A stretch of DNA of 12,012 nt from Candidatus Methanophagales archaeon (GTDB taxonomy: Archaea > Halobacteriota > Syntropharchaeia > Alkanophagales > Methanospirareceae). Position numbers and translations under genes: made by a program. Location: positions 1 to 12,012 of the forward strand of contig PIXU01000221.1 in NCBI GenBank assembly GCA_003601795.1, given 5' to 3'. Under the pieces are notes generated by a model that made no database searches, had not been told where the DNA came from, and was given only the letters and a program-made list of their open reading frames with translations. Below, piece after piece: positions 1-7,077 of this stretch. Within the stretch, counting starts at the first letter, position 1. The number at the start of each line of letters is the position of its first letter.

Positions 1-851
1 ACTTTATTTCTAACCAGAGCCAATTAAACCTTTCAGAGGTTAAAACGCAGATAAATGCGCTCGAAGAGGCGAATGCAGACTTGAATAAAGAACTTTACCA
101 AACCAACCTTTCACTACAACAAGCGAGGGCACAGCTCGATTTGTACCGAGGGCAAATAGTAGAGCTTAAAAGCCAGGTAAACATAGGTTTCGTTGAAGGA
201 GAAGCGGGTAGAGCCCAACTCGATGCTCCCGCGGTGATGCGGCGGGTGGAATACGGAGGTAATTATCCCTTTTACTCACGCCGGATTGTGGAAAATGGAA
301 CCATGATGCAGGTCTCCGTTGATATTAAACCCGGATACGGGCGTGTCCTTGTGGAAACAAAACCGCTAATGGGCGTTGTCTTTCAGGATGCAGCAAATAC
401 CGCGGCTGTCGCTGCCGAGAATTATACCGGATGCGACCTCTCAGGAAGCGATGTTATCTTCAGTGTTGAAGCATTATCAGAAGTCCCCGAAGTTGATGGA
501 CCCAGCGCTGGCGCCCTGATGACAACACTTATTATTGCGGCACTGGAAAATATCACGCTACCCGATGATATTACCATGACGGGCACAATCAGCCTGGATG
601 GGCATGTTGGGGAGATTGGAGGTGTGGTATACAAGGCAACGGCGGCGAAAGAGGCTAATAAGCGTATCTTCATCCTTCCGCGTGAGAACAACCGGCTTGT
701 GAGGTATGAAGAGGTGAGGAAACAGTACGGCGGTCTAACCATACTTAAGCAGAACCCGGTCGTAGAAGATACAAAAGAATACATCGAGAAGAATGTTGGA
801 ATTCACGTTGAATATGTTGATTCAATTAAAGATGTTATGAACCTCGTTTGA
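1..851 (+). CDS. Lon-like serine protease (S16 family, archaeal COG1750 type), 5' truncated
   Basis: The reading frame is open from position 3 through the window edge, so the gene begins upstream; the TTG at 81 is internal. About 282 residues are visible. The first ~60 are heptad-rich and polar (repeated Leu/Glu/Gln), predicting a coiled coil, probably following an N-terminal membrane anchor that lies outside the window. The C-terminal part is a Lon-type proteolytic domain. The nucleophile Ser is in DGPSAGA (codon 504-506). The partner Lys is in VVYKATAAKEA (codon 633-635). They are 43 residues apart, the same spacing as the Ser-Lys dyad of bacterial Lon. No AAA+ ATPase module is visible, which fits the stand-alone archaeal Lon-like group rather than LonB. 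Inferred role: ATP-independent protease at the cell membrane or surface. The substrate is unknown. Family confidence is high. Confidence 0.9.
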   Translation, partial: FISNQSQLNLSEVKTQINALEEANADLNKELYQTNLSLQQARAQLDLYRGQIVELKSQVNIGFVEGEAGRAQLDAPAVMRRVEYGGNYPFYSRRIVENGTMMQVSVDIKPGYGRVLVETKPLMGVVFQDAANTAAVAAENYTGCDLSGSDVIFSVEALSEVPEVDGPSAGALMTTLIIAALENITLPDDITMTGTISLDGHVGEIGGVVYKATAAKEANKRIFILPRENNRLVRYEEVRKQYGGLTILKQNPVVEDTKEYIEKNVGIHVEYVDSIKDVMNLV

Positions 852-854
852 GCG

Positions 855-864
855 TATATAAATA
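855..864 (+). promoter_or_regulatory. TATA box for the GT4 gene, probably giving a leaderless mRNA
   Basis: TATATAAATA lies just after the Lon-like stop codon. Its centre is about 31 nt before the ATG at 891, so an archaeal transcription start ~25 nt downstream would fall within a few bases of the start codon. No Shine-Dalgarno motif precedes the ATG, which supports leaderless translation. Confidence 0.6.
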
Positions 865-890
865 TTAAATTCCCTCTTTTTAAAAATTAC

Positions 891-1952
891 ATGAAGGTTT
901 TATTGACAACTCCTTATTACCCCCCACATATAGGCGGGATTGAAATTCACACCGCGAATATTGCAAGGGGGATGAGGGAGAAGGGATATGAAGTTGAGGT
1001 TGTAACAGCAACAGGGAGCGATGAACGTGTAAATGTAAAGGTTACAACTATTCCCTGTTTGCCGATACCCTATTCCCCCATCCCGCTTAAATTCCCTGAC
1101 GTAGAAGGTGATGTTTATCACTCACACATACCCTCTCCTTTTTTTGCCCGAGCAGTGATGAAAAAGAATTACCGCCCACATATCATTACGTATCACAACG
1201 ATGTCGTTGTTCCGGATAGGGTGGATGGAAAGCCTATACCTGATTTCGTTTCCAGATGGATTGAGAAAACGAATGACGAGCTTGTGAGACCCATTCTGGA
1301 TGATGCCGATGTCATAATTGCGACAACCAGAAGTTATGCGGAAACCTCTCCGGTACTGAAAGATTATTTAGATAAAGTTGAGATAATTCCCAATGCCATA
1401 AGAGTGCAGGATTTTTTACCAGGAAAAGATGCAGGAGCTCGGGATGGAATCGTTCTTTACGCAGGCAGGCTTGTTGAATATAAAGGTCTGCCAATTTTAA
1501 TCCGTGCAATGAAAAATATCCCGGCAAGACTGGTGGTTTTGGGAGAAGGGGAAGACAAAATTAGATTTGAAGAACGTGCAAAAAAAATGGGAGTCAAGGT
1601 AGAATTCAGAGGTAACGTATCAGATAACGAACTAAAGGAATGGATGCGAAGAGCACGCGTACTTGTTTTACCTACACAATCAAGACTTGAGGCGTTTGGT
1701 ATCGTTTTGCTTGAGGCAATGGCATGCAATACGCCAGTCATCGCATCAAATATTCCCGGCGTCGAGGAAATTGCGAGAAATGGAGGTCTGATCTTTGAAG
1801 ATGAAGAGGAACTTGTCCAAAATATTACGCGAGTACTGGAAGATGATGCGCTTGCAACAAAGCTGGGTAGGAGGGGGAGATGTGTTGTCGAGCAGAAATA
1901 TAACTGGGAATCGGTACTTGATAAAATTGAAACGCTCTATAAAATAAAATAA
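891..1952 (+). CDS. Glycosyltransferase family 4 (GT-B fold)
   Basis: This is a 353-aa protein of normal length for GT4 retaining glycosyltransferases, which move a sugar from a nucleotide-sugar donor to a lipid or glycan acceptor on the cytoplasmic face of the membrane. The N-terminal acceptor domain starts MKVLLTTPYYPPHIGGIE, with the GGIE loop (residues 15-18) typical of the family. The C-terminal donor domain begins near IIPNAI (165-170) and AGRLVEYKG (191-199). It ends with the EX7E signature E267-AFGIVLL-E275 and the TPVIASNIPGVEEI segment that contacts the donor. No membrane segments are seen. It has its own promoter and is followed by a repeat element, so it need not share a transcript with the GT2 gene, though both probably serve envelope glycan or glycolipid synthesis. 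Donor and acceptor cannot be read from sequence. Confidence 0.92.
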   Translation: MKVLLTTPYYPPHIGGIEIHTANIARGMREKGYEVEVVTATGSDERVNVKVTTIPCLPIPYSPIPLKFPDVEGDVYHSHIPSPFFARAVMKKNYRPHIITYHNDVVVPDRVDGKPIPDFVSRWIEKTNDELVRPILDDADVIIATTRSYAETSPVLKDYLDKVEIIPNAIRVQDFLPGKDAGARDGIVLYAGRLVEYKGLPILIRAMKNIPARLVVLGEGEDKIRFEERAKKMGVKVEFRGNVSDNELKEWMRRARVLVLPTQSRLEAFGIVLLEAMACNTPVIASNIPGVEEIARNGGLIFEDEEELVQNITRVLEDDALATKLGRRGRCVVEQKYNWESVLDKIETLYKIK

Positions 1953-1988
1953 CAAGTGAGAAATAGCTAACAATAAAAAATAAATTAT

Positions 1989-2110
1989 GGACACAGATTA
2001 ACGCAGATTAACACTCGTGGGCTCTGCCCACGCTCCCCGCAAGCCCTGAAAGGGCTTAATGATAAGAATCAACACGGTTAAACTAAAATAAATCTGCGTA
2101 AATCCGTGTC
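1989..2110. repeat. MITE/REP-like intergenic inverted-repeat element with two internal hairpins
   Basis: The ends form an imperfect inverted repeat: 1990-2010 against 2090-2110, 18 of 21 positions matching (gacaca/g-gatt-a/t-acgcagatt). The left arm itself holds a tandem ~10-mer (ACAGATTAAC, GCAGATTAAC). Inside are two perfect 7-bp hairpins with 3-nt loops: 2016-2022/2026-2032 (CGTGGGC-TCT-GCCCACG) and 2041-2047/2051-2057 (AAGCCCT-GAA-AGGGCTT). No ORF is present. It fills the 189-bp gap between the two glycosyltransferase genes. I infer a small dispersed repeat. It could alternatively be a transcription or processing structure for the preceding gene, but neither hairpin is followed by a T-tract. 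Confidence 0.7.
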
Positions 2111-2141
2111 TTAAATAGAAGGAAGTTACAGCTTATATACA

Positions 2142-3110
2142 ATGAAAAAAATTGTGGTAATAATACCTGTATCAAAATCAGAAGACTCACGGGTAGTTTT
2201 AAATTCGGTAAAAAAGAATGTGTCTTTAGACTATGAGAACCTTATTACAAAAATAGTGTACGCCGTTGATGTTAACTCAGAAAACGATGAACGAATTAAA
2301 TTGCTTAAAAAAGAGGGTGTAGAAGTCTTTTCAAGACATAGTAAAGGGAAGCGAGCAGGAGCAATAAATGAAGCTCTTATATCTCTTGCAGATTTCAAGC
2401 CCGATTACGTGGCACTATTCGATGTTGATTCAAGACCAGCACGAAATTTTGTTACAGAGTGTGTAGATGCTCTTGAAAATGACTCAATGGGATACATAGC
2501 CTCCTCTCGCCGTTATATATCAAATCCACTGAATCTTGTTTCGAGAACTATTCAGGCTGAATACTACGTACTGAACTTTTTGCTCAAAAGATCTGCGTTC
2601 AAACAATTTAATGGATTGATTGGTGTCCTCAGAGCTGACCTACTCTACAAGCATAAACTAAATGAAGGTGCGATCACAGAAGATGCAGATTATGCGACGA
2701 GGATGCATGCCAGGGGCTATAAAGCAATTCTTGTTAATACCACAAGAATTTATGAACAGTCTCCTGTTCGCTGGCGGGATTTACTCAGTCAGAGAAAGAG
2801 ATGGTATTATGGTGCCTTGCAGCTCGGGAGATACTGGAACGTTGTTAAGCGCAGTAAAAACAAAAAGTTTATCCGCTCATGGGTAATGGCGCTGACTATG
2901 ACTTATTGTATAATCATCTTTCTTCCATTTGTTATAGTTTCACCTTTCATAATCCTAATTTATTCAAAATCACCAAAACTATCTCCCTCGGTTTCCGCAG
3001 GACTTGTCTTATACATCCTCGCGCTTCAGTACGCGGCAATCGCCGCCATTTTCAATTTTGTTAGGGGAAGAAGCGTTGAGTGGAAATCAATGAAGAGGGT
3101 GGTAGAGTGA
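2142..3110 (+). CDS. Glycosyltransferase family 2, membrane-anchored (GT-A fold)
   Basis: This 322-aa protein begins with a GT-A nucleotide-sugar domain (IVVIIPVSKSED). It carries the metal/donor motif DVDS (94-97), the catalytic-base region TEDAD (179-183) and the acceptor motif QRKRW (217-221). The D..D..ED..QxxRW set is typical of the cellulose/hyaluronan-synthase-like branch of GT2. Two hydrophobic stretches (about 247-275 and 285-307) anchor the C-terminus in the membrane. Its last codons overlap the start of the UPF0104 gene, so the two are translationally coupled. In haloarchaeal AglD, as I recall, a GT2 domain is fused to a UPF0104-like membrane domain, so this pair may be a split version. 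That would suggest sugar transfer to a polyprenyl-phosphate or other membrane lipid, which is an inference. The ATG has no close SD. Confidence 0.9.
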   Translation: MKKIVVIIPVSKSEDSRVVLNSVKKNVSLDYENLITKIVYAVDVNSENDERIKLLKKEGVEVFSRHSKGKRAGAINEALISLADFKPDYVALFDVDSRPARNFVTECVDALENDSMGYIASSRRYISNPLNLVSRTIQAEYYVLNFLLKRSAFKQFNGLIGVLRADLLYKHKLNEGAITEDADYATRMHARGYKAILVNTTRIYEQSPVRWRDLLSQRKRWYYGALQLGRYWNVVKRSKNKKFIRSWVMALTMTYCIIIFLPFVIVSPFIILIYSKSPKLSPSVSAGLVLYILALQYAAIAAIFNFVRGRSVEWKSMKRVVE

Positions 3111-4084
3111 AGAAATTTGCCGGTATATTGATAAGCATTGCATCAATAATAGTCATTTTCAAGCTCACTGAGACAAACTTAACATGGAGTGCAATCTCAC
3201 AGGCGAAGCCAGAGATGCTTTTAATTGCATTCATTTTACATTCTCTTTTCTGGCTTTTCTGGGCATTCAGACTCAAACTTCTCTTCTCATTTCTCAAACA
3301 AAAAATTTCATTCGGGTATGCTCTCGAAACAACACTTGCAAGCATGTTTATGGCAGCTATAACGCCTTCCTCGGCTGGTGGAGAACCGCTAAGGGTCAAA
3401 ATGCTCGTAGATAAGGGTGCAAATATTGGCTCAGCAAGCGCCGTTATTCTGGCTGAGCGGCTTCTTGATGCGGTCTTTTTTATCTCGGCATTGCCCCTTT
3501 TTATGCTTTTATCGGGATTTTCAGCCAAATTGGGTTTGAAAGTGGGAATTGTATTTTTCGTATCCCTGGTGATATTCATTGCATTTCTATACATGGGCGT
3601 AAAGAAACCCGAAAGAGCCGATGCACTGGTTGAAAAATTATATCCCGTTCTGAAAAAGTTCTTTAAAGCCAAAAAAGCAGAAAAAATCTGCATTTATATT
3701 ACGAAGGAATTGAGAATGTTCAGAGATGCTGCGCTGGAGTTAGCTAACAACTCTTTCAATCAGATAACGACTGTAATACTGCTCACAGCAGCACTATGGA
3801 TATTCGAATTTCTTGTTCCATCCGCAGTGCTGATGGCATTTACACAGAGCCCATTTATTCTCTATTCCATCACTTCACAAATTATTATAGTAATTTTATC
3901 GCTCATCCCTATTACTCCTGGAAGCAGTGGTATTGCCGAAGCCGGTATGTTTTACCTGTATTCCAGATTTGTCACCGCTCATGCAGTAGGCGTTCTTGTG
4001 GGAGTCTGGAGAGGGATTACGTACTTCTCCAATCTTATTGTAGGTTTTATCGTGACTGCAAAGGTGCTCAAAACAAAATACTAA
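3107..4084 (+). CDS. UPF0104 / LPG-synthase-TM family flippase-like membrane protein
   Basis: I place the start at GTG 3107, giving 325 aa. It overlaps the GT2 stop as GTGA and has an SD-like GAGGGTGGT at 3095-3103; an upstream in-frame GTG at 3080 would add nine residues lacking hydrophobic character. The protein has about eight hydrophobic helices. It carries the family's conserved blocks: TPSSAGGEPLR (86-96), ERLLD (117-121), ITPGSSGIAEA (269-279) and WRGITYF (301-307). This family covers the transmembrane half of lysylphosphatidylglycerol synthase and the archaeal AglD C-terminus, and is thought to handle or flip lipid-linked substrates. Coupling to the GT2 gene suggests it acts on that enzyme's glycolipid product. 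Its stop codon lies only 2 bp from that of the convergent membrane-protein gene. Confidence 0.88.
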   Translation: MKKFAGILISIASIIVIFKLTETNLTWSAISQAKPEMLLIAFILHSLFWLFWAFRLKLLFSFLKQKISFGYALETTLASMFMAAITPSSAGGEPLRVKMLVDKGANIGSASAVILAERLLDAVFFISALPLFMLLSGFSAKLGLKVGIVFFVSLVIFIAFLYMGVKKPERADALVEKLYPVLKKFFKAKKAEKICIYITKELRMFRDAALELANNSFNQITTVILLTAALWIFEFLVPSAVLMAFTQSPFILYSITSQIIIVILSLIPITPGSSGIAEAGMFYLYSRFVTAHAVGVLVGVWRGITYFSNLIVGFIVTAKVLKTKY

Positions 4085-4086
4085 GC

Positions 4087-4764
4087 TCATGAAGCGTTAA
4101 ATAATTTATATGACTCAAATAAGAGAGTTATCAATAAAAATAGTGAGATTAGCACGAAAAATATATAGGATTGAATTGCCCAGTAATCTCCAAAGGTCAA
4201 TAGCAATCCGAACTCATCCACGATTAATCCCAATCCACCACCGTAAAGACCTGCGGAAATCTTAGTTACAAGGCGCCCGCGCTGAATATGCCCAAGCCAG
4301 CCACCAATAACGAGCAGCCCGATACCAAAGAAAAAGTGATGAACCCGATACCCTTTCAACCAAAACTGGTAAGCAGGATTAATAGGGACGTCTAAAAGCA
4401 CAACAAATGCTCTCGCAATGAAGAAAGAAATGATAAAAGTGGAAAGGATGATAAACTGAATTTGAAGCTTTTTTGAGTTGCTTTTGAATTTATGGTCTCG
4501 CAACATCGCAAATGCAGAACTTAACATCCCGAACAAGAGAATTGCATAACCTATGAATATGAGTGTTGATTCATAAGTCATACGTAATAGCATCGCAGCG
4601 TCTATGAAATCATCGGTAAATATATTCAGCACGTCAAGGAAGAATACCGCATCTATTAGCGAAGCGATGATGAACGTTGCACCGCTGATTATGCTCACCT
4701 TTACGAGCTTACGCCTTGTAAAATAGAACAGAAAAGGATGTATCTTTCTCACCTGGATCACCAA
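4087..4764 (-). CDS. Six-helix integral membrane protein, unrecognised family
   Basis: I do not recognise this protein. It is up to 225 aa with a basic N-terminus and about six membrane helices (roughly 22-46, 62-87, 104-126, 143-160, 168-190, 195-218). The C-terminal half holds polar, conserved-looking motifs in or beside helices: GYRVHHFFFG (138-147), a glycine-rich YGGGLGLIVDEFG (174-186) and GDYWAIQSY (192-200). The start is uncertain. TTG at 4764 is the longest form. GTG at 4752 is preceded by GGTGATCC, a good match to the anti-SD complement, and would give 221 aa. A TATA-like element on the minus strand lies at 4807-4816. The gene follows the SDH protease gene after 104 bp with its own likely promoter. 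Function is unknown; the buried His, Asp and Glu would suit metal binding or ion movement. Confidence 0.85.
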   Translation of the reverse strand: MVIQVRKIHPFLFYFTRRKLVKVSIISGATFIIASLIDAVFFLDVLNIFTDDFIDAAMLLRMTYESTLIFIGYAILLFGMLSSAFAMLRDHKFKSNSKKLQIQFIILSTFIISFFIARAFVVLLDVPINPAYQFWLKGYRVHHFFFGIGLLVIGGWLGHIQRGRLVTKISAGLYGGGLGLIVDEFGLLLTFGDYWAIQSYIFFVLISLFLLITLLFESYKLFNAS

Positions 4765-4806
4765 GAATATATTCTCTTCAGAAGTTAAAAAAGCTGTGTC
4801 TATTCA

Positions 4807-4816
4807 TATTTTTAAA
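4807..4816 (-). promoter_or_regulatory. Candidate TATA box for the six-helix membrane protein gene
   Basis: Read on the minus strand this is TTTAAAAATA, preceded by purine-rich GGAATAAG that could serve as a BRE. It would start transcription about 20-35 nt before the candidate start codons at 4764/4752, leaving a short leader. Confidence 0.4.
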
Positions 4817-4868
4817 CTTATTCCTTTTTGATAAAATAGTAGTTTACGGGAATCATGGACATCATTTA

Positions 4869-5732
4869 TTAGCCTGCCCTACCCTTCTTCGGTTTTTCTC
4901 CTTCACGATAAGGAACCGGGACGTACTCAACACTGGGACGCCTGCCCGCTGGTTGTGGATACAGGTCCATAAGCGCATAGACTTCTTCAGGCAGCCCGCC
5001 CTTCACCGGGATTCCCAGTTCCTGCGCATGCTCAAGCGTTATCGGATAGTCGTGAGTCCACCGACCCGTAGTAAGTGCTTCCGCAATGCTCCTCGCTTTT
5101 TCCTCTCCAACCTTATCTTTCACCAAATCGTGGACAAACTCATGCACCTGACTCAATGCTTTCCTCGACACATCGGCAAGAATCAGCGTCTCGTCTTTTA
5201 TCCTGTTCTTGTTCTTTTCATCAATGATTTTCACGATTGATGCCGCCGGGTACTCTCCCAATTGCGGATCAACAGGACCTAATACGGCGTTTTCATCCAT
5301 AATGACCTCGTCAGCCGCTAATGCAAGCAGAGTTCCTCCTGACATCGCATAATGCGGTACGATTACTCTGACAGGGGCATCGTGCTTCTTCATTGCCAGT
5401 GCAATCTGCTCGGATGCAAGGACCAACCCGCCGGGAGTGTGTAAAATAAAATCTATGGGCATGTCCTTCGGCGTCAACCGTATTGCCCGGAGCACCTGCT
5501 CGGAATCTTCTATATCTATGTACTTGAACAGGGGAAAACCGAGTATAGCCATTGCTTCCTGGCGGTGAATCATCGTGATTATCCTTGACCCCCTTCTCTT
5601 CTCCATCCTTTGTATTAGCTTCAGCCTTGCAATATCCAAGAGTTTCTTCTTAAGAAGCGGCATAAGCATGGCGAACATTAAGAATACCCAGAAAATGTTC
5701 CATATATTCCCAATCACAGCTCCATTTGGCAT
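4869..5732 (-). CDS. SDH-type (DUF114) Clp-fold membrane serine protease
   Basis: This 287-aa protein has an N-terminal membrane helix (about 11-28, IWNIFWVFLMFAMLMPLL) followed by basic KKK residues, then a ClpP/crotonase-like protease domain. HTPGG (98-102) matches the oxyanion/substrate loop. MSGGT carries the probable nucleophile Ser131. LGPVDPQLGEYPA (151-163) is the hallmark block of the SDH_sah (PF01972, formerly DUF114) family, widespread in archaea. The likely role is degrading or regulating membrane or membrane-associated proteins with its catalytic domain in the cytoplasm. The C-terminus (last ~20 residues) is basic and Pro-rich, probably disordered. The ATG at 5732 has a strong SD (AGGAGG, plus-strand 5742-5747), nine bases upstream. 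It is divergent from hsp20 across a shared regulatory region, suggesting co-control under protein stress. Confidence 0.92.
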   Translation of the reverse strand: MPNGAVIGNIWNIFWVFLMFAMLMPLLKKKLLDIARLKLIQRMEKRRGSRIITMIHRQEAMAILGFPLFKYIDIEDSEQVLRAIRLTPKDMPIDFILHTPGGLVLASEQIALAMKKHDAPVRVIVPHYAMSGGTLLALAADEVIMDENAVLGPVDPQLGEYPAASIVKIIDEKNKNRIKDETLILADVSRKALSQVHEFVHDLVKDKVGEEKARSIAEALTTGRWTHDYPITLEHAQELGIPVKGGLPEEVYALMDLYPQPAGRRPSVEYVPVPYREGEKPKKGRAG

Positions 5733-5745
5733 ATTGTTCAGCCTC

Positions 5746-5757
5746 CTAACTGGTTAG
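5746..5757. promoter_or_regulatory. Short palindrome next to the protease SD
   Basis: CTAAC-TG-GTTAG is a perfect 5-bp inverted repeat that overlaps the SD region of the SDH protease gene. It could be an operator or an RNA hairpin that partly hides the SD. At this length it may also be chance. Confidence 0.25.
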
Positions 5758-5780
5758 TCTAAAGATTATTTCGTCTATGT

Positions 5781-5801
5781 TTTATCTTTATATTAGATAA
5801 A
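5781..5801. promoter_or_regulatory. Palindromic operator over the hsp20/SDH-protease divergent promoter
   Basis: TTTATCT (5781-5787) and AGATAAA (5795-5801) are perfect 7-bp arms around the spacer TTATATT. The centre holds a TATA-like element (TTTATATTA) usable on either strand. A start ~25 nt rightwards (near 5816) leaves a leader just long enough for the hsp20 SD at 5825-5831. A second TATA-like site, TTATAAAA at 5806-5813, would start too close to the SD. A repressor bound here would block TBP, as archaeal heat-shock regulators such as Phr do, although the arms do not clearly match the Phr consensus. The operator role is inference. Confidence 0.5.
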
Positions 5802-5838
5802 GTCCTTATAAAAACACAAAATATAGGAGGTATAAGAA

Positions 5839-6291
5839 ATGGATAGATGGTTTGATCCGTTTGAAGAGCTAAGGAGAATGCAGGAGAGGATGTATAGGAT
5901 ATTTGGTGAGATAGAGCCTTCTTTTATGGAGCGGAAGATGCTGCCTGCAACTGGCGGTGAACTTGCAACCGTAGAGCCGTTTGTGGACGTAATAGACAAG
6001 GAAGATAAGGTCGTGGTTGCCGCAGATGTGCCGGGAGTCGAGAAAGAGGACCTTTCGGTGAATATAAGTGGCGATAGGCTGGAAATCAGCGCGGAACGCA
6101 AGAAAGAGGCTGAGGAGAAAAAAGAAGGGTACGTCAGAAGAGAGAGGACTTATACAAGCTATTACAGGTTAGTGCCCCTTCCGGCAGAAGTAGATGCGGA
6201 TAAAGCGGACGCAACGTTTGAGAATGGTGTGCTTGAGATTTCGATGCCGAAAGTAAAGGCGATAGAGAAGAAGAAGATCAAAATTAAGTGA
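5839..6291 (+). CDS. hsp20: Small heat-shock protein Hsp20 (alpha-crystallin family)
   Basis: This is a 150-aa cytosolic holdase chaperone that forms oligomers and binds unfolding proteins without ATP. The N-terminal ~45 residues start MDRWFDPFEELRRMQERM, typical of archaeal sHSPs. The alpha-crystallin domain spans about 48-138, with DVPGVEKEDL (63-72) and the signature ENGVLEISMPK (128-138). The C-terminus contains an IKI tail motif (I-X-I, 147-149) used for oligomer assembly. ATG at 5839 has a near-perfect SD (AGGAGGT at 5825-5831, 7 nt spacing), indicating strong translation. The gene stands alone on this strand: a palindromic promoter before it and a hairpin terminator after it. Identification is firm. 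Confidence 0.97.
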   Translation: MDRWFDPFEELRRMQERMYRIFGEIEPSFMERKMLPATGGELATVEPFVDVIDKEDKVVVAADVPGVEKEDLSVNISGDRLEISAERKKEAEEKKEGYVRRERTYTSYYRLVPLPAEVDADKADATFENGVLEISMPKVKAIEKKKIKIK

Positions 6292-6306
6292 GTTTTTTAG
6301 AGACTG

Positions 6307-6350
6307 GGAAAAGGTACCATACCTTTTCCTTATTTTTCATCTTTTTAATT
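6307..6350 (+). terminator. Hairpin plus T-rich terminator of hsp20
   Basis: GGAAAAGGTA (6307-6316) and TACCTTTTCC (6320-6329) form a perfect 10-bp stem with a 3-nt CCA loop, followed by a T-rich run (TTATTTTTCATCTTTTT). It begins 15 bp after the hsp20 stop codon and probably ends a monocistronic hsp20 transcript. Confidence 0.75.
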
Positions 6351-6364
6351 AATAACAAAACATT

Positions 6365-7015
6365 ATGTACACCCTATATACTTCCTTCCTGATGGCTTTC
6401 ACCGCCCTCTTCGTCATTGTCAATCCCATTGGGAATGTCATGGTCTTTATCTCATTGACAGAAGAGAGGGGATTTGATGAAAGGAAGCGAATAGCAAAGA
6501 AGACAGCGATATTTGGATGTCTTACTCTCGTAATCTTCGCAATATTTGGTAATTTAATTCTCTCTTTCTTTCAGATTACGGTCGATTCACTGCGTGTTAT
6601 TGGTGGAATACTGATATTGGCGATTGCAATGGATATGATGCAGGGACGAAAACCAAGAGCGAAACATACGCCAGAAGAGGTAAAAGAGTCTGGCGAAAGG
6701 GAGGACATATCTTTCTTTCCACTTGCGGTCCCAATGCTGGCGGGTCCTGGTGCGATAACGACTGCAATCGTCCTGATGGAAACCGCAGAGACAATACCAT
6801 TTAAGGTAGTTGTAATAATATCTATCCTCCTTACCTTTCTCATAACCGGGATTCTCTTTAGAATGTCTGAGCAAATTCATCGCGTGCTCGGCGTGACCGG
6901 AAGCATGGTGATCACAAGGATGATGGGGCTTATCTTAGGTGCAATAGCAGTTCAATTCATTACGAAGGGCTTGTGGAACATCTTTTTGGCACTACAACAG
7001 AGTGGTGTGGGATAA
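6365..7015 (+). CDS. MarC/UPF0056 family integral membrane protein
   Basis: This 216-aa protein has six predicted membrane helices in two similar halves. The first half has the NPIGN motif (20-24) after the first helix. The second half, after a charged cytoplasmic loop (about 92-117), has LAVPMLAGPGAITTAI (120-135), the matching re-entrant motif. It ends with the conserved TRMMGLILGAIAVQFITKG (184-202). These features define the MarC family. E. coli MarC is not an antibiotic-efflux pump despite its name; archaeal relatives have been linked to small neutral amino-acid transport (SNAT), but the substrate here is unknown. ATG at 6365 has no SD, and the T-rich tail of the hsp20 terminator may double as its promoter, giving a short or absent leader. 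Confidence 0.92.
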   Translation: MYTLYTSFLMAFTALFVIVNPIGNVMVFISLTEERGFDERKRIAKKTAIFGCLTLVIFAIFGNLILSFFQITVDSLRVIGGILILAIAMDMMQGRKPRAKHTPEEVKESGEREDISFFPLAVPMLAGPGAITTAIVLMETAETIPFKVVVIISILLTFLITGILFRMSEQIHRVLGVTGSMVITRMMGLILGAIAVQFITKGLWNIFLALQQSGVG

Positions 7016-7032
7016 GATTATTGTATATCTTA
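7013..7032 (+). terminator. Weak hairpin at the end of the marC-like gene
   Basis: TAAGAT (7013-7018, including the stop codon) pairs with ATCTTA (7027-7032) around an 8-nt loop. A pyrimidine-rich stretch follows at about 7050-7078. It lies in the 62-bp gap between two convergent genes. The stem is short and A/T-rich, so this is tentative. Confidence 0.25.
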
Positions 7033-7077
7033 CTGAAGAAATCGTGTGTTATTCCGTTTTCTCCACTTTTCTTCTAT

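Noticed and set aside
422..784. Minus-strand open frame opposite the Lon-like gene (and similar frames opposite corA, marC, GT4 and UPF0104)
   Set aside because: These are Ser/Pro- or Leu-rich shadows of strongly supported genes, with no domains or expression signals.
81..851. TTG at 81 as the start of the Lon-like protease
   Set aside because: The same frame is open to the window edge and already reads as coiled-coil coding sequence before 81, so the gene is simply truncated by the window.
2131..2139. CTTATATAC as the TATA box of the GT2 gene
   Set aside because: It ends 2 nt before the ATG, far too close for a promoter of this start codon.
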